Assembly (NCBI GenBank): GCA_946800325.1
Contig: OX326957.1
Span: 22,259,007 to 22,323,006, forward strand
Origin: Luzula sylvatica
Lineage: Eukaryota; Streptophyta; Magnoliopsida; Poales; Juncaceae
DNA length: 64,000 bases
Direction of reading: 5' to 3'
The position numbers and the translations under genes were made by a program. Below the pieces are notes generated by a model. The model ran no database searches. It was given only the letters and a program-made list of their open reading frames with translations, and was not told where the DNA came from. Shown piece after piece: positions 53,835 through 64,000 of the stretch (positions within the stretch are counted from its first letter, which is position 1; each line of letters begins with the position of its first letter).

Positions 53835-54007
53835 GTAATTATCACGCAACAAACAGAATAAATTAATTGCAAAAAGCAAAAGCCCGAGATGCTGAAACAT
53901 AATTATACCATTAACATTATGTAAATATATTATTGAGAAGTTCTGAATAAATATCATTAGTTCTAGTAAATAGATAAATTAGTTTTTTTTTTTAAATTGC
54001 TCTTAAT
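53835..54007. repeat. Upstream flank of DUF247 gene 4 (copy of 29580-29700)
   Basis: CGCAACAAA, AAATTAA.TGC, ATTATACCATTAACAT and TATTATTGAGAAGTT occur in the same order as at 29580-29690. The Copia element is inserted just upstream and the hAT element just downstream. Confidence 0.6.
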
Positions 54008-54279
54008 TAGAGTTGGCAAAGATGATCACCCAAACCCGATGAACCAACTCGAGTAATCTGAAATCCGACCCGCGACCTGACTAAACATTATTTAAAAAAA
54101 ATTGAACAACCCGACTCGGACCGACCCGGGACTAAATAATCCGAACTCGAAATTAAATATTTTATATGATACTCGAACTCGACCTGATCCGAAATCGAGT
54201 AATCCGAAACCGAATATAACTCGAATATAGAGGACCGTAATATCAAAAATTATGGACTTTGAATGTCTTTGGATGCTTT

Positions 54280-54345
54280 AGCGACGAGTTAGTTGGCTTT
54301 TAGGGACGGTCGGGCCCGTCGCTGATACTGCAGTATGTTGTAGTG
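54280..54345. mobile_element. CACTA-type terminal fragment within the hAT element
   Basis: TTTAGCGACGAGTTAG, GGGACGGTCGGGCCCGTCGC and the terminal ATGTTGTAGTG resemble the end at 33653 in reverse orientation. It is followed by a CA/CG-alternating stretch (54346-54400). Only one end is present. Confidence 0.5.
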
Positions 54346-54692
54346 TACACACACGCACGCGCGCACGCACGCACGCGCACTTGTGAGCGTGCACACACTA
54401 CAAATTGCATTGACCGGGACAAACAAGATATAACCCGAATTCGAATCTGACCCAAACACTTGATGTTAATCGAAAAGAACCTGATATAAATAAGACCTGC
54501 ACACAACCCGACCCGATCCGAGTTAAGTTAATCCTATAAAATGACCTGGACTAAAAATGATCCGAACCTAAAAATACCCACTCGATTATTGTAACGATAA
54601 TTGAAGTTAACAATAATACAACAAACCGTCGCACTGACCAAGGATCACACCAATAGTAGAAGAAAAAATGATTTTATTAAAACTTGAACTTT

Positions 54693-54900
54693 GCCAACTA
54701 GAGTTAGCCTAATTGGTCACACCTCTTGACTAGGGAGCGAGATGTGTGGGGTTCGATTCCCGGCGGGGACACTGGATTATAGATTAAAATGTTAAATGAG
54801 TGAATAGAGTGTGTGGCCTACGGGTTTGTAATAAAAAAAAAATGAGATTGTGTTTGGAAGGGGCACTTTGAGCCCTCTCCAAATTTACTCAAAAAAAAAA
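54693..54900 (+). mobile_element. tRNA-derived SINE with 15-bp target duplication
   Basis: The 208-bp element ends in a poly-A tail and is bordered by TAAAACTTGAACTTT on both sides (54678-54692 and 54901-54915). An RNA polymerase III A box (TTAGCCTAATTGG, 54704-54716) and a perfect B box (GGTTCGATTCC, 54750-54760) are spaced as in a tRNA promoter. The tRNA-like head is followed by an unrelated body. No anticodon stem or acceptor stem closes properly, so it is a SINE and not a tRNA gene. Confidence 0.93.
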
Positions 54901-55413
54901 TAAAACTTGAACTTTAAAATATAAGAAAAAGAAATTACAAGTATTTGTTGATTGATTCAATTGGGAGAAAATACATTTTAATTTATAGGATACATGGTTC
55001 ATGCACATTACTTTTCCCAAGATAAACACGAGTTTTCACCGGTGTGAACATAACACTCCACAAATATCTAGATGATTCTTGAACATTACTCTTCTATAGA
55101 TGAACACGACTTTTCACTAATGTGAACATAACCTTTCACATCTGCACGCATAACAAACTTTATTAATATAAAATGCAAATATAGAATTTAACAATTATAA
55201 ATTCAACCAACCCGATTTACCAACTCTACTCTTAATTAAGCCAACTGAACATTTACAATAGTGTCATTCTATAATTAGTATTTCCTATAAAAAAAAAACA
55301 TAATTACTTTGCTCATCGCATAACGCGATTATTATCTGATTATTATCCTAGTTAATTTTACACAGTAGTTAAATATGAAAATAGACTATGGAACAAATCA
55401 AATTGTTTTTGTG

Positions 55414-55422
55414 TATATATAG
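55414..55422 (+). promoter_or_regulatory. TATA box of DUF247 gene 4
   Basis: TATATATAG before ATGCCATTACACAG, about 66 bp upstream of the start codon, is collinear with gene 1. Confidence 0.55.
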
Positions 55423-55487
55423 ATGCCATTACACAGTAAAGCCAAAAACAAACTAGAGGTGCAATCTATTGTCCCCTTTTTTCTGGG

Positions 55488-57011
55488 ATGGAAGAGATAG
55501 AAGAGTTAGATCTGGAACAACGTCAGAAAGTGGAAGCCTTGAAAGGTACCAAGCTTAATTAATGAACTTATTTTTATCGCTGAAAAGATGGTTGATTTGT
55601 TCGATAGGAAGTACTTATATAACCGTCAATATAGACTAACGAATCTCATATTGATTTTTCTAGATGCAAATGATAGATTGATGAGTCGTTTGCACAAAAA
55701 ACTTGAAGCATTACCGGAGAAGGGTGAACAAAGGTGCACCATTTTCCGGGTTCCCGAAAACATTCGAAAGAGTAAGCCACACCTATTCGAGCCGTCTGTT
55801 GTTTCTATCGGGCCATACCATCGAGATAAAGAGCATCTCCGTGCTATTGAAGAGATGAAGTGGCCACTTCTTTGAGACTTCCTCGCCCAAGCCGATGATA
55901 CTATTTTGGAGACATGCATTACAGAGATGATGGCGTTACAGGCACAAGCACGTGAGTGCTATAACGAAACCATTCACATGGATAGTGATGCCTTCATCGA
56001 GATGACGCTATTGGATGGTTCATTTATTATTCAATTTTTTTTTACAGCGAACCAAGGTAAAGGTAGGAATACCATTTATAAGGATGCTGGTTGGAAGTAT
56101 GCCACAATAAGGTACGACTTGATCATGATCGAGAATCAAATCCATTTTTTTATTTTAGAAAAGATGGTCTCATGTTTCACTGGTGATGTCTTCATTCCAT
56201 GCATTTGGAAATTATCGTCGGTGCACTTACACAAGAAGGATTATTATCGTCACCCACGATCGCAACACCGCCTAAGAAAATCTATCATTTGCTCCATCTT
56301 TGTCACCATTATATTGTTCCAACTGAGAGGTTTGATATGGATACACCAATTAATCCTGTTAAAACACAAAAACATAGTCAACTTCGCCCTTCTTGGATAC
56401 CACGACCAAGAGAACTCATTAAGACATGTCTAAACCTACAAAATAATCACAAGTCAAAACCCAGTGGGTTCGTATGGTCGCTTCCCTGTGCTACAGAGTT
56501 ACAGGAAGCAGGAGTTAAGATTAAAAAAAAGAAACCACCATGCCATTTTTCAGGCGTAACCTTCCAATCAGGAGTACTAGAGATTCCAGCTCTTCGTATT
56601 GGTGACAATACCTCTGTCATGATGATGAATCTTGTAGCTCTGGAGCAAGCTTTATCAGATGTGCCTAAACTAATTACAACATACAATTTGTTCATGGATG
56701 CAATAGTGAACATGGCAAATGATGTAACGATACTTGAACGGTTGGATATAATTGATAATATGATTGCCAGCGAGGAGGCAGTGGCCCTTTATTTCAACCA
56801 ATCAGGTCAATATGTCGAGCTTGAGAGTAACCACTATCTTGCTGAGTTGTTTAAGAAAATAAATGAGTATTGCAACAAAAAAAATCATAGGAACAGGGCA
56901 AAGCTCATGCGAGATTACTTCAGCAACCCTTGGTCCATGCTCTCTCTGGGGGCAGCAATCTTTATTATTCTTCTCACATGTACGCAAACCATCTCCCTCC
57001 TCATGGATTAA
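55488..57011 (+). pseudogene. DUF247 gene 4, nonsense and frameshift mutations
   Basis: Exon 1 is 55488-55545 (shorter than in gene 1 by an internal in-frame deletion), the intron 55546-55663 and exon 2 from 55664. It is the closest relative of gene 1 in exons, intron and both flanks. TGA at 55873-55875 replaces CGA, right after the V-S-I-G-P-Y-H region. The frame continues downstream through M-D-S-D-A-F-I-E-M. Near 56195 a small indel shifts it relative to gene 1 and the family sequence continues in the next frame to 57011. That segment keeps Y-H-L-L-H-L, E-L-Q-E-A-G-V, G-V-L-E-I-P and the membrane anchor. The last residues differ because a repeat begins at about 57012. The lesions are few, so inactivation is recent. 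Confidence 0.92.
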
Positions 57012-57450
57012 CACCCTCAAAATTAACACAAAATACATGAGTTAACATCAAATTTTGCGTGTTATTTATATTATGTTATGATTTAACATCAAATTAAGAT
57101 GTTAAATCATGTACTTGTGTGTTAATTTTTAGTGGTGACACGTCATCAAGAGTGGTGGGGGATGATAGTGGGGGATGTACATCGGTACTCTTCTCATTAT
57201 AATAATGTTGCTCTTCCCCCACTGCACGTCCCCCACGAGTCTTGATGACGTGGCTATGGAGTAACACCCTCAAAATTAACACAAAATACACGAGTTAACA
57301 TCAAATTTTGCGTGTTATTTATATTATGTTATGATTTAACATCAAATTAAGATGTTAAATCATGTACTTGTGTGTTAATTTTTAGTGGTGATACGTCATC
57401 AAGAATGGTGAGAGATGATAGTGGGGGATGTACATCGGTACTCTTCTCAT
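57012..57450. mobile_element. MITE-like repeat, two tandem copies in the gene 4 3' region
   Basis: Two units (about 57008-57200 and 57259-57450) share AACACCCTCAAAATTAACAC, GATTTAACATCAAATTAAG, GTGTGTTAATTTTTAGTGG and ACGTCATCAAGA. They are joined by a CCCCCACTGCACGTCCCCC stretch that is the inverse of GGTGGGGGATGATAGTGGGG. The arrangement suggests a MITE with inverted ends duplicated by recombination. Gene 1 lacks it at the corresponding point. Confidence 0.65.
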
Positions 57451-57557
57451 TATTATTTGTGTTTTTATTTTTCGTGTTATTTTCTTCTTTTGCTTGGGTG
57501 TGTACTTGCTCTTGTTTTTTAATATCTTCCATTTGCCTAAATTTATAATTTGGGACC

Positions 57558-57563
57558 AATAAA
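57558..57563 (+). terminator. Polyadenylation signal of gene 4
   Basis: AATAAA in the conserved context GGGACCAATAAATTGC, collinear with the signal of gene 1. Confidence 0.5.
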
Positions 57564-58063
57564 TTGCAATTGTGTTTGTGCTTCAAACTTATTTGCTTGG
57601 GTTACTTTTCTGCATCTCCTGTAATTTTTATTGAACATTCTCATGTGTTGAATTATGGACTGAAAAGAATATTGATTTGAATTTTATCATTGTGAAGGAC
57701 TAGAACATATTTCGGGGCTTATTTGTTGATTTCTTGAGTGGAAGTTAATTGGGGGATTTGAATTTGGAGATGGATAACAAAGATTAACAAATAATTTCAT
57801 CGAAAAAATCAAAATACACGGAGAGAGAAATATTTTTGATTTTATTTTGGGGTTACATAAGCAGCCGTACAAACTAAAAAAGAGAGTTCGTTTTCTCTGT
57901 TGTCACGAAGCGTGCAGCTGTGTGAAGCCACCGGCCGTAAAGATAACATCCTAACAGTTGAATACGTGGGTACCACAGAAAAAAAAATAACAAAAATGTA
58001 AAGAATGTGGCCGTGAAAGTTCATGGCAATATCAATTTTCCATAAATTTATATAATATAAATG

Positions 58064-58922
58064 AGTGATTCTATGGTACTCACTTTTACTTTGAACGGTC
58101 CAGATTTGACCATCTAAAAAAATCTAAAGGTTGTGATTAAATTTGATATAATAAACCATCTCTAAAAAAGGATAAAATAATAATCTACTTACCCACTATA
58201 TCGTCCTATCCAGTACTTGGTTTTCTCTCTCTCACATCTTTCACATGATGTGTGCTGTTTTATAACTTTCCATTTCACCCTCTTTCTCTCCCTTTCCAAC
58301 GTCTTTTTGGTGTTGTTGGAACAGAAAGAAGAATTGCGTATATCACTTAACTTTTCTATTTGAGGCATCGGCGTTTAATTCATTCTTACCAATGAAATCT
58401 TTTTTATCAATTGGAATTGAATTTATTTATATGTTATAAATATTCTTTTATCTTGTATGATTTTTTTTTGTTCAGTGGTAATGTATCTTATTAAGGATTG
58501 TAAGGGTTGTTCAGTGGTAATGTATCTTGAATTTGTAAAAAATCTTTCCAAATCTCTTATTCTCCTTCTACAAGTATTTTATTGTTTTATATTAAACTAT
58601 TTTGTTTTTCTTTATTATAGGTATAGAATGGTACTGAAATGGTAAAATAACTAAAATTGTTGTTCTTGGTACCAAGCAAATTAACAAGCTAGCGAGTCTA
58701 GTATTATTCAAAATTTGACCATGCATAATCTATGTTCCTCATAATTACAAATATTTTATACAACAAGTCATCTCAATTAGGATCCAAATCGAAGGCCATG
58801 AATTTCTTTTCTTCCAATTGATCATAAATAAAGATCACGGCAATTGTTGATTGTACACATTTCGATGTTCAGTGTTTGCATCGTAGAATTTTGACAGCGT
58901 CACAAACAACAGATGGCGTCAC

Positions 58923-58958
<36 letters not shown>

Positions 58959-59206
58959 AATTCTGTAAAAATGGAGATCTATTCTAGAGAGAGATCTTCA
59001 GCTAGAGAGCACCACAGGCAGCGAGCGGGAGAGAATCAGGGAGTTGAGAGACAATTACGGAGGGCAACTTTGGAAAAAGGAGAAAAAAACAGGGATATGA
59101 AAAATCAATGGAGAGGCCCATTGTTAGTGAAATTGAGAGGTTTCAGCAAATTTTAACATATATCGAAAATGTCTATCAGCAAAAAGGTCTACAGTAGAAT
59201 CATCCT
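58064..59206. mobile_element. Candidate TIR element related to 59417-60989
   Basis: The left end AGTGATTCTATGGTAC and the right end CTACAGTAGAATCATCCT resemble, in the right orientation, the termini of the neighbouring element (AGGGTTATTCTACAGTAC). It interrupts flank sequence that is continuous after gene 1 (TTTATATAATAT). A (GA)n run lies at 58928-58956. No clean target duplication was found. Confidence 0.5.
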
Positions 59207-59416
59207 AAATATAAAAGGATAATTACCCCGTGCCCCTCAAATGCACCAAAACATCCTCGGTCCGTACGGATGGGATGAATAGTGCATTTGAGGGTTAATA
59301 CGATCCCTCAATTTGCATCCTCCACTGTATTAGCGATTAATTGTGTTTTGAATTAACGGTTAATTCAAATGTAATTAACGATTAATATAATTGTATTAAT
59401 CATCAATATAATTAAT
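59207..59416. other. Intergenic spacer, AT-rich
   Basis: A short stretch with TTAATT-rich words between two TIR elements. No gene. Confidence 0.4.
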
Positions 59417-59561
59417 AGGGTTATTCTACAGTACGGTCAATTTTTGTTTGAATGGGCAGGATTTAAAGTTGAAGACTCATCCAAGGGCTCACAATCGGTC
59501 ATGATATTTGGATGTACGGCAAGTAAAGGGTATAATTGTAATTTCTTACCCCTTGGCACTC

Positions 59562-59611
<50 letters not shown>

Positions 59612-60989
59612 GTCTCCGATCTCTATTTCTGTCCTTCTCGGATCTCTCTCTGTCTTTCCTTGCTGGACCTGTATCTGCCTCTCCCGTCTTTCATTCTAAT
59701 CTTAAGATAAAAGAAGATAGGATCCTCCTCTTCTTCTAGTTTAAGATTGGAATAGTCATCTTCTATTTCGAGTTGGGAAAGGACTTCGATTCGGAGAAAA
59801 TAGAGAGCTTGCGCTAGTCATTTACTTGATACTAAGGACTGAGGACTGAGGACTGAGGAAGAAGGGAGAGAGAAGGCTATACTGATTACTGGTCAATCAC
59901 ATAGAACGATAGAGAAGGCTATAATGGAGTGCTTACACAAAGAGACTATGCTGGTCATGGATTTTGCGAGGACGGATAGTGAAGGCGAAAAACTCCAAGC
60001 TTCTTCGCAATTTGGTAATGAAATTTGAAACTTAAAAATTGAAATTAAATCCATGTTTCTTCGCAATTTGGTAACAAAATTTGAAATTAAATCCCAGTCA
60101 ATTTTCATGATTTTGGTTTCATTATATGTTTTTTTCTAATTTGTGATGGCGACGGAACTTGCTTTTGGGTATGGAGATTCATCTGAAGATTCATACAAGT
60201 CGTTACGATGTGATGCGGGCCAACATCAATTAATTTCACAGGGTTGGATTTGAATAATAGCACATTATGATTTGGTTTAATGGAGAATGAAATTATATAA
60301 ATGTGTTACATCAAAGAAGTATCTTTTAAATGTTATTGTATATGATATTTGAAGATGATGTATGTCATCAAACAGTCTTGTAAAGAGATGTTATCATACG
60401 TGTTATTGTATCAAATTTTTTCTTTGTTCGGTATATTCACATTTGATTTTTAATTCCTTCATTCATTTTTAACTAGTTTGACGATGTTCCTACATAACAG
60501 ATCATACTCACATTATTATTTTTTTATGATAGTGGCATTGATTGTTGTCGATCAAATAGTAATATTGAAGGATGACAATGCTAGAGACAAAGAAGGAGAA
60601 GGTGAAAAACGAACAATAGAAACCGAGGAGAGATAAGTTAATTAGTGAAAAAAATTTATCTTTATATTTCTCGTCTTATATTTTCTATAATCGTCACATG
60701 AAAAAATAATTGAAATATATTGTGTATTTGGACGAGGAAAGCAAATAAATTGATTGAAAAATAAAAGAGAGAAAACAAAGAGAAAATTCGGAGGAGAGAG
60801 AAACTAGTATTAATTAGAGGACAAAACAAAAATTGTGCTGCTACTAATTAGAGAAGAAAAATTAGGAAATTAATTGGAATGGACAAAAGAAATAATCTCA
60901 AAATGGAGAGAATAAACATTTGTAACATTTAATTTTTTTTAATACCCAAAATACCCTTTTGTAAAAAAGTTGTACCATAGAATGACCCT
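59417..60989. mobile_element. TIR element flanked by AATTAAT
   Basis: It starts AGGGTTATTCTACAGTAC and ends GTACCATAGAATGACCCT (15 of 18 terminal positions pair). The direct repeat AATTAAT lies on both sides (59410-59416 and 60990-60996). The interior is non-coding with a (CT)n run at 59571-59610 and a duplicated CTTCTTCGCAATTTGGTAA phrase (60000 and 60057). Confidence 0.6.
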
Positions 60990-61359
60990 AATTAATAATT
61001 TCAATTAACCATCAATTCAAATGACGGGGTATATCAATCGGGAGATATATATCATTTCCCCCCAATTGTTAAATCTGGGGGGAAACTCAGGGGCAAATGG
61101 GCTCAATATAAAAAGAGGTCAGATATGGAGACTCACACATCTTTGATGTATATTCTTCATGAGTCAATCGAGACTGTTTTAATTGGTTGATTGAATTGAT
61201 TAATTTTCAAATCAATGTTTAGTTTAATTGATTCAATTAAAAAAAAATAATCAATCTAATAAAATATTTTCGTTTGACGCATTAATGATGTTTTATTGAA
61301 TTATGGAGACTACATATATTTATCCATATAAAATATAGAAAGTATCCTATCCCAGAACT

Positions 61360-61590
61360 AAATCACCAAAATGACTCCGAATGCAATTTATATATGGAAT
61401 GATTTTTGAAACGGGCCCCACATATTTTGATAAGTCAAAATTGCATTCGGGGTGATTTTGATGAAAAATTTCGGTGCTTCTAGTGTTCCCGTATAAAATA
61501 TGACGTATTTCCTATATGCCCTTGAACTTTATTATAGAAGCACCCCTGTATAAAATATGACGTTTTTCCTATATGTCCTTGAACTTTACT
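61360..61590. repeat. Repeat shared with 4660-4895
   Basis: Nearly the same sequence as downstream of gene 1: inverted pair TGACTCCGAATGCAATTT / AAATTGCATTCGGGGTGA, then two GTATAAAATATGACGT units. Its position downstream of gene 4 supports duplication of a block from about 2285 to 4895. Confidence 0.7.
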
Positions 61591-62016
61591 TTGGGCTCTC
61601 AAAAACATTTGGGTCTTTTAATTCCGGCCCAGGAAGAGGAACACATGGGTCATTTAATTACGGCCCAGGGAGAAGACAACAAGCCTAAAAGCCCAAAAGT
61701 TCAATGGAAGAAAACACTCAGTGACATTGCCTTGATTCCACAGCACTCTGCTGTACGTAGGAGTCAGCGTCTCAAGCAAAAATCTGATGGCACGTACCAA
61801 TCTTCCATAGAGAAAGCGCAGAGGCAGAACTACAACGAAACTCAACCAGCTCAAAAGAAGATGCAGAAATTAAGTGCACCAAGTCCGGTGATGGACATGA
61901 ACACTGAGGTTTTATCGGAGGAACATGTATTAATGATACTCCAAGCAACTGGCTTTGAAGTGGATGATGAAATGAAGAAGCAGGTTGAAGTCCTGGCGGA
62001 GGGTAACAAGGAATGA
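61573..62016 (+). CDS. Unidentified basic protein fragment, 147 codons
   Basis: The frame is open for 148 codons in otherwise stop-rich DNA and has a coding-like, hydrophilic composition: Lys, Gln, Glu and Ser are frequent. It contains a short basic R-R-S-Q-R-L-K-Q-K motif near residue 64, a Pro/Lys linker, and an acidic C-terminal part with L-S-E-E-H-V and V-D-D-E-M-K-K-Q. The first ATG is at 61645. The codons before it overlap the repeat at 61360-61590, so the true 5' end is lost or lies in another exon. I do not recognise the family. It could be a captured exon or the C-terminal end of a retroelement protein. Confidence 0.4.
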   Translation: MSLNFTLGSQKHLGLLIPAQEEEHMGHLITAQGEDNKPKSPKVQWKKTLSDIALIPQHSAVRRSQRLKQKSDGTYQSSIEKAQRQNYNETQPAQKKMQKLSAPSPVMDMNTEVLSEEHVLMILQATGFEVDDEMKKQVEVLAEGNKE

Positions 62017-62039
62017 GTAGAGAAGAAGAGATGCAAAGC

Positions 62040-62510
62040 TTTTCTGGGCAAGCTATAATGCCTAGTCATCGTATCGAGTCATGTATCGAGTCATGTATCG
62101 TGTGTCGTAGTTTAGTAGTAATGAATCATGTATCGAGTCATGTATCCAGTTTGATGTTGTGTCAGTTTTTTATTATCCAGATCTAATATTTAATATCGAG
62201 TATCGTAATATTTTAGGGATTTATATCGAGTCGTATGTTCTTTATAAGTAAGCTATCAGTAATGAGTCTTATATTGAGTCCAATGTTTGGTCAGTTAGCG
62301 AAATTCCATTATCAGTAATGAGTCTTATATTGAGTTCAATGTTTGGTCAGTTAGTGAATTTCCATTATCAGTTAGTGAATCTCAATCATCGAGTCTCCAT
62401 GTTATCTTTCTCAGGTCATATGTTGAGTCTTAGGTTGTCAACATAGGGTTTATGTGGCCTTGGAAACTAGCCGTTTTGCGAATTACAACATAGGGTTTAT
62501 GTGGCCTTGG
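62040..62510. repeat. Cluster of short tandem repeats
   Basis: ATCGAGTCATGTATC recurs four times at 62073-62152. A unit of about 64 bp (CAGTAATGAGTCTTATATTG .. GGTCAGTTAG) occurs twice at 62250-62380, and CAACATAGGGTTTATGTGGC twice at 62440 and 62487. Confidence 0.85.
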
Positions 62511-62796
62511 CTAGGGAACGGAAGAACAAGAACATGAGCCATTTTGTACAATTTTCTGAAATTTTCTTCTAGATTAAAAATAAGAGAAATGAAAATGGTA
62601 ATAAAAAGATGAAAGGTTTGACCATAATTTTGGAGCTTAAAGCAAGTAAGAGTGATTGGTTGGTCATAATAACCGAAATTAAAACGGTTTTTTTATTTAA
62701 AGTAACTGAAAATGTAGCATTTATGGGCTATTTCTTTGGCCCAAAGATCCCATTGAGCCATGGTATTACTGCTTATATTTCCATTTTCTAAAGGAG

Positions 62797-63531
62797 TAGG
62801 GATGTCAAATGGGTTGGGTTATATCCGTGCCCAACAGGTACCCGATCCGGACGGATCGGATAATACCCGATTAAGATTACTCGCGGGTCGGATATTATCC
62901 GATTAAAAAATACCCGGCTCGGGTACGGGTAGGATATGGGTGAGGTCGTATCCGACCCGTGGGTATACCGGACCTGAACCCGATTCTTAATAACCCTTGT
63001 TATATTAATATTTTCATATTTTTTTAATTTTTTTGTTGATTTTTATTGGTTTTAATCTATGTTTTCTACTGATTATTTACTATACAACCTATTTTTTATT
63101 TGTTTAGTAAATAAATTAAAATAAATAATTTCCTAAATTTATGTTTATTTATTTTTGTTTTTACTGCTAATTTATATTACTACCGAATTTTGTTTCATTA
63201 TACAATTTATGTTATTTCACGGTCCATAATTTATGTTTAAAAATATTTTGTTGTTTATTTTGTGATTTTGTGATATTATTATGTTTTACGAATCTATGAT
63301 GTTATTTTAATTTGAAAAAATATATTTTTCGTAAGTATATTTTAATGTTTTTGTATATGTTTAGATGTGGGTAAAATTTTCCGTGGATAATCCGAAAACT
63401 CGCGGATACTAAGCGGAACGGGTAAAATTATCCGTTTAGTTGACGGGTCAGGTACGGATATTATCCGATTAAGATGAGTAAGAATATGGATGAGCCTATA
63501 TCCCACCCGAATCCGACCCATTGACATCCTA
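62797..63531. mobile_element. hAT-type non-autonomous element, target duplication TAAAGGAG
   Basis: The element begins TAGGGATGTCAAATGGGT and ends ACCCATTGACATCCTA, with TAAAGGAG on both sides (62789-62796 and 63532-63539). Both subterminal regions are rich in GGATAATACCCGATTAAG and CCGACCCG words. The AT-rich core has no transposase. The TAGGGATG(T/G)CAA terminus and 8-bp duplication are characteristic of plant hAT MITEs. Confidence 0.93.
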
Positions 63532-63539
63532 TAAAGGAG

Positions 63540-64000
63540 TTTATATTTCCAATATTAATTTAACAACAGGGAGATGATTTTTTGAGTGCATAAGAAGACC
63601 TGATTTTGTCCCACTGAGCCATGATTATTTGATCAATAGTATATAATATTAACATTTTAGTATACTGACTATGTTGAAATTCAAACTGAAATTGAAATTT
63701 ATGAAGACCGGCTCTTTCAAGATTATTTTTCCGTATTATTCTTTGATTTGGTTATATTTTGACTCTTCCAACAAATTTACTGAAGATTCATCACTGGATA
63801 TAACTAAATATAATATATAATTAATACACTAAATCTCTAATTATCAGTGATTGTACAAAAATCATGCACCTGAAGATCCGTTAGCAGTTTGGAGCTAGTT
63901 AGTCCTGCATCCAGAAGAGATGACTCCCATTTCACAATATCGATGCCTCGCCGTCGATCTGGTTCCACGTGCTTCTTACTATGATCTGCATTACGCGCAC
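63540..64000. other. Intergenic DNA, no gene recognised
   Basis: AT-rich with no bounded element or coding frame. The last 80 bases are richer in GC and might be the edge of an exon or element that continues outside. Confidence 0.4.

Larger units (their letters stand above)
54008..55228. mobile_element. hAT-type non-autonomous element, target duplication CTCTTAAT
   Basis: The element starts TAGAGTTGGCAAA and ends TTTACCAACTCTA, with CTCTTAAT on both sides (54000-54007 and 55229-55236). Subterminal CCGACCCG / CTCGAAC words are dense on the left. No transposase is encoded. Nested inside are a CACTA end fragment (to 54345) and a SINE with its own target duplication (54693-54900). A pair of similar 75-bp units (55010-55145) also occurs. 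Confidence 0.93.

Noticed and set aside
54693..54770. Possible tRNA gene (A and B boxes)
   Set aside because: The cloverleaf does not close, and the segment has a poly-A tail and a 15-bp target duplication, so it is a SINE head.
2448..57011. Calling the locus a self-incompatibility locus
   Set aside because: DUF247 genes have many roles and no partner gene of a known S or Z locus is visible in the window.

Overview
This window is nuclear DNA from a flowering plant, most likely a eudicot. The evidence is AT-rich intergenic DNA, GT-AG introns, Copia retrotransposons primed by initiator-Met tRNA, plant-type CACTA, hAT, Helitron, SINE and LINE elements, and captured fragments of plant genes (villin, Pumilio, HMGB, PPR, dynamin-related). 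The exact lineage cannot be resolved from the sequence alone. There are no rRNA genes, genuine tRNA genes, CRISPR arrays or bacterial-style operons.

The backbone is a tandem array of DUF247 (UPF0481) membrane-protein genes, all on the + strand. Each has a short first exon, one intron of about 100-120 bp and a long second exon. Gene 1 (2448-4035) is the only copy that reads intact. Gene 2 (18798-26828) is broken by a CACTA transposon, a replaced middle section and frameshifts. Gene 3 (36646-38076) has lost its splice acceptor, its signature motif and its C-terminal membrane segment. Gene 4 (55488-57011) is the closest relative of gene 1 but carries a nonsense codon and a frameshift. A fifth copy survives only as a 3' remnant (46577-46985). 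Upstream and downstream flanks of the array are also repeated (13374-14085 with 35450-36015; 29570-30100 with 36020-36490; 27830-28090 with 41972-42190; 4660-4895 with 61360-61590), so whole gene-plus-flank units were duplicated and then pulled apart by transposons.

Mobile elements with clear boundaries: a young complete Copia-type LTR element (50570-53834, target duplication GTAAT) and the 3' end of a sister copy (1-859), both missing reverse transcriptase and RNase H; a gene-capturing CACTA (19305-21897, target duplication TAG) with villin and Pumilio exon fragments; a minus-strand TRIM (26823-27781, CTGTG); hAT-type elements with 8-bp target duplications (13871-14006, 43195-44048, 54008-55228, 62797-63531); a SINE (54693-54900) nested in one of these; and a minus-strand LINE fragment (39643-41945). 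Three long inverted-repeat elements (14114-14757, 23521-24470, 34169-35217) carry, inside their bodies, arrays of short hairpin modules of unrelated sequence. This shared architecture is the most unusual signal in the window.

Degenerate host-gene pieces include an HMG-box pseudogene (44473-45063), PPR fragments (15064-15520), a dynamin-related exon (9487-9564) and an unrecognised 147-codon frame (61573-62016). The rest is AT-rich DNA with microsatellites and no recognisable gene.
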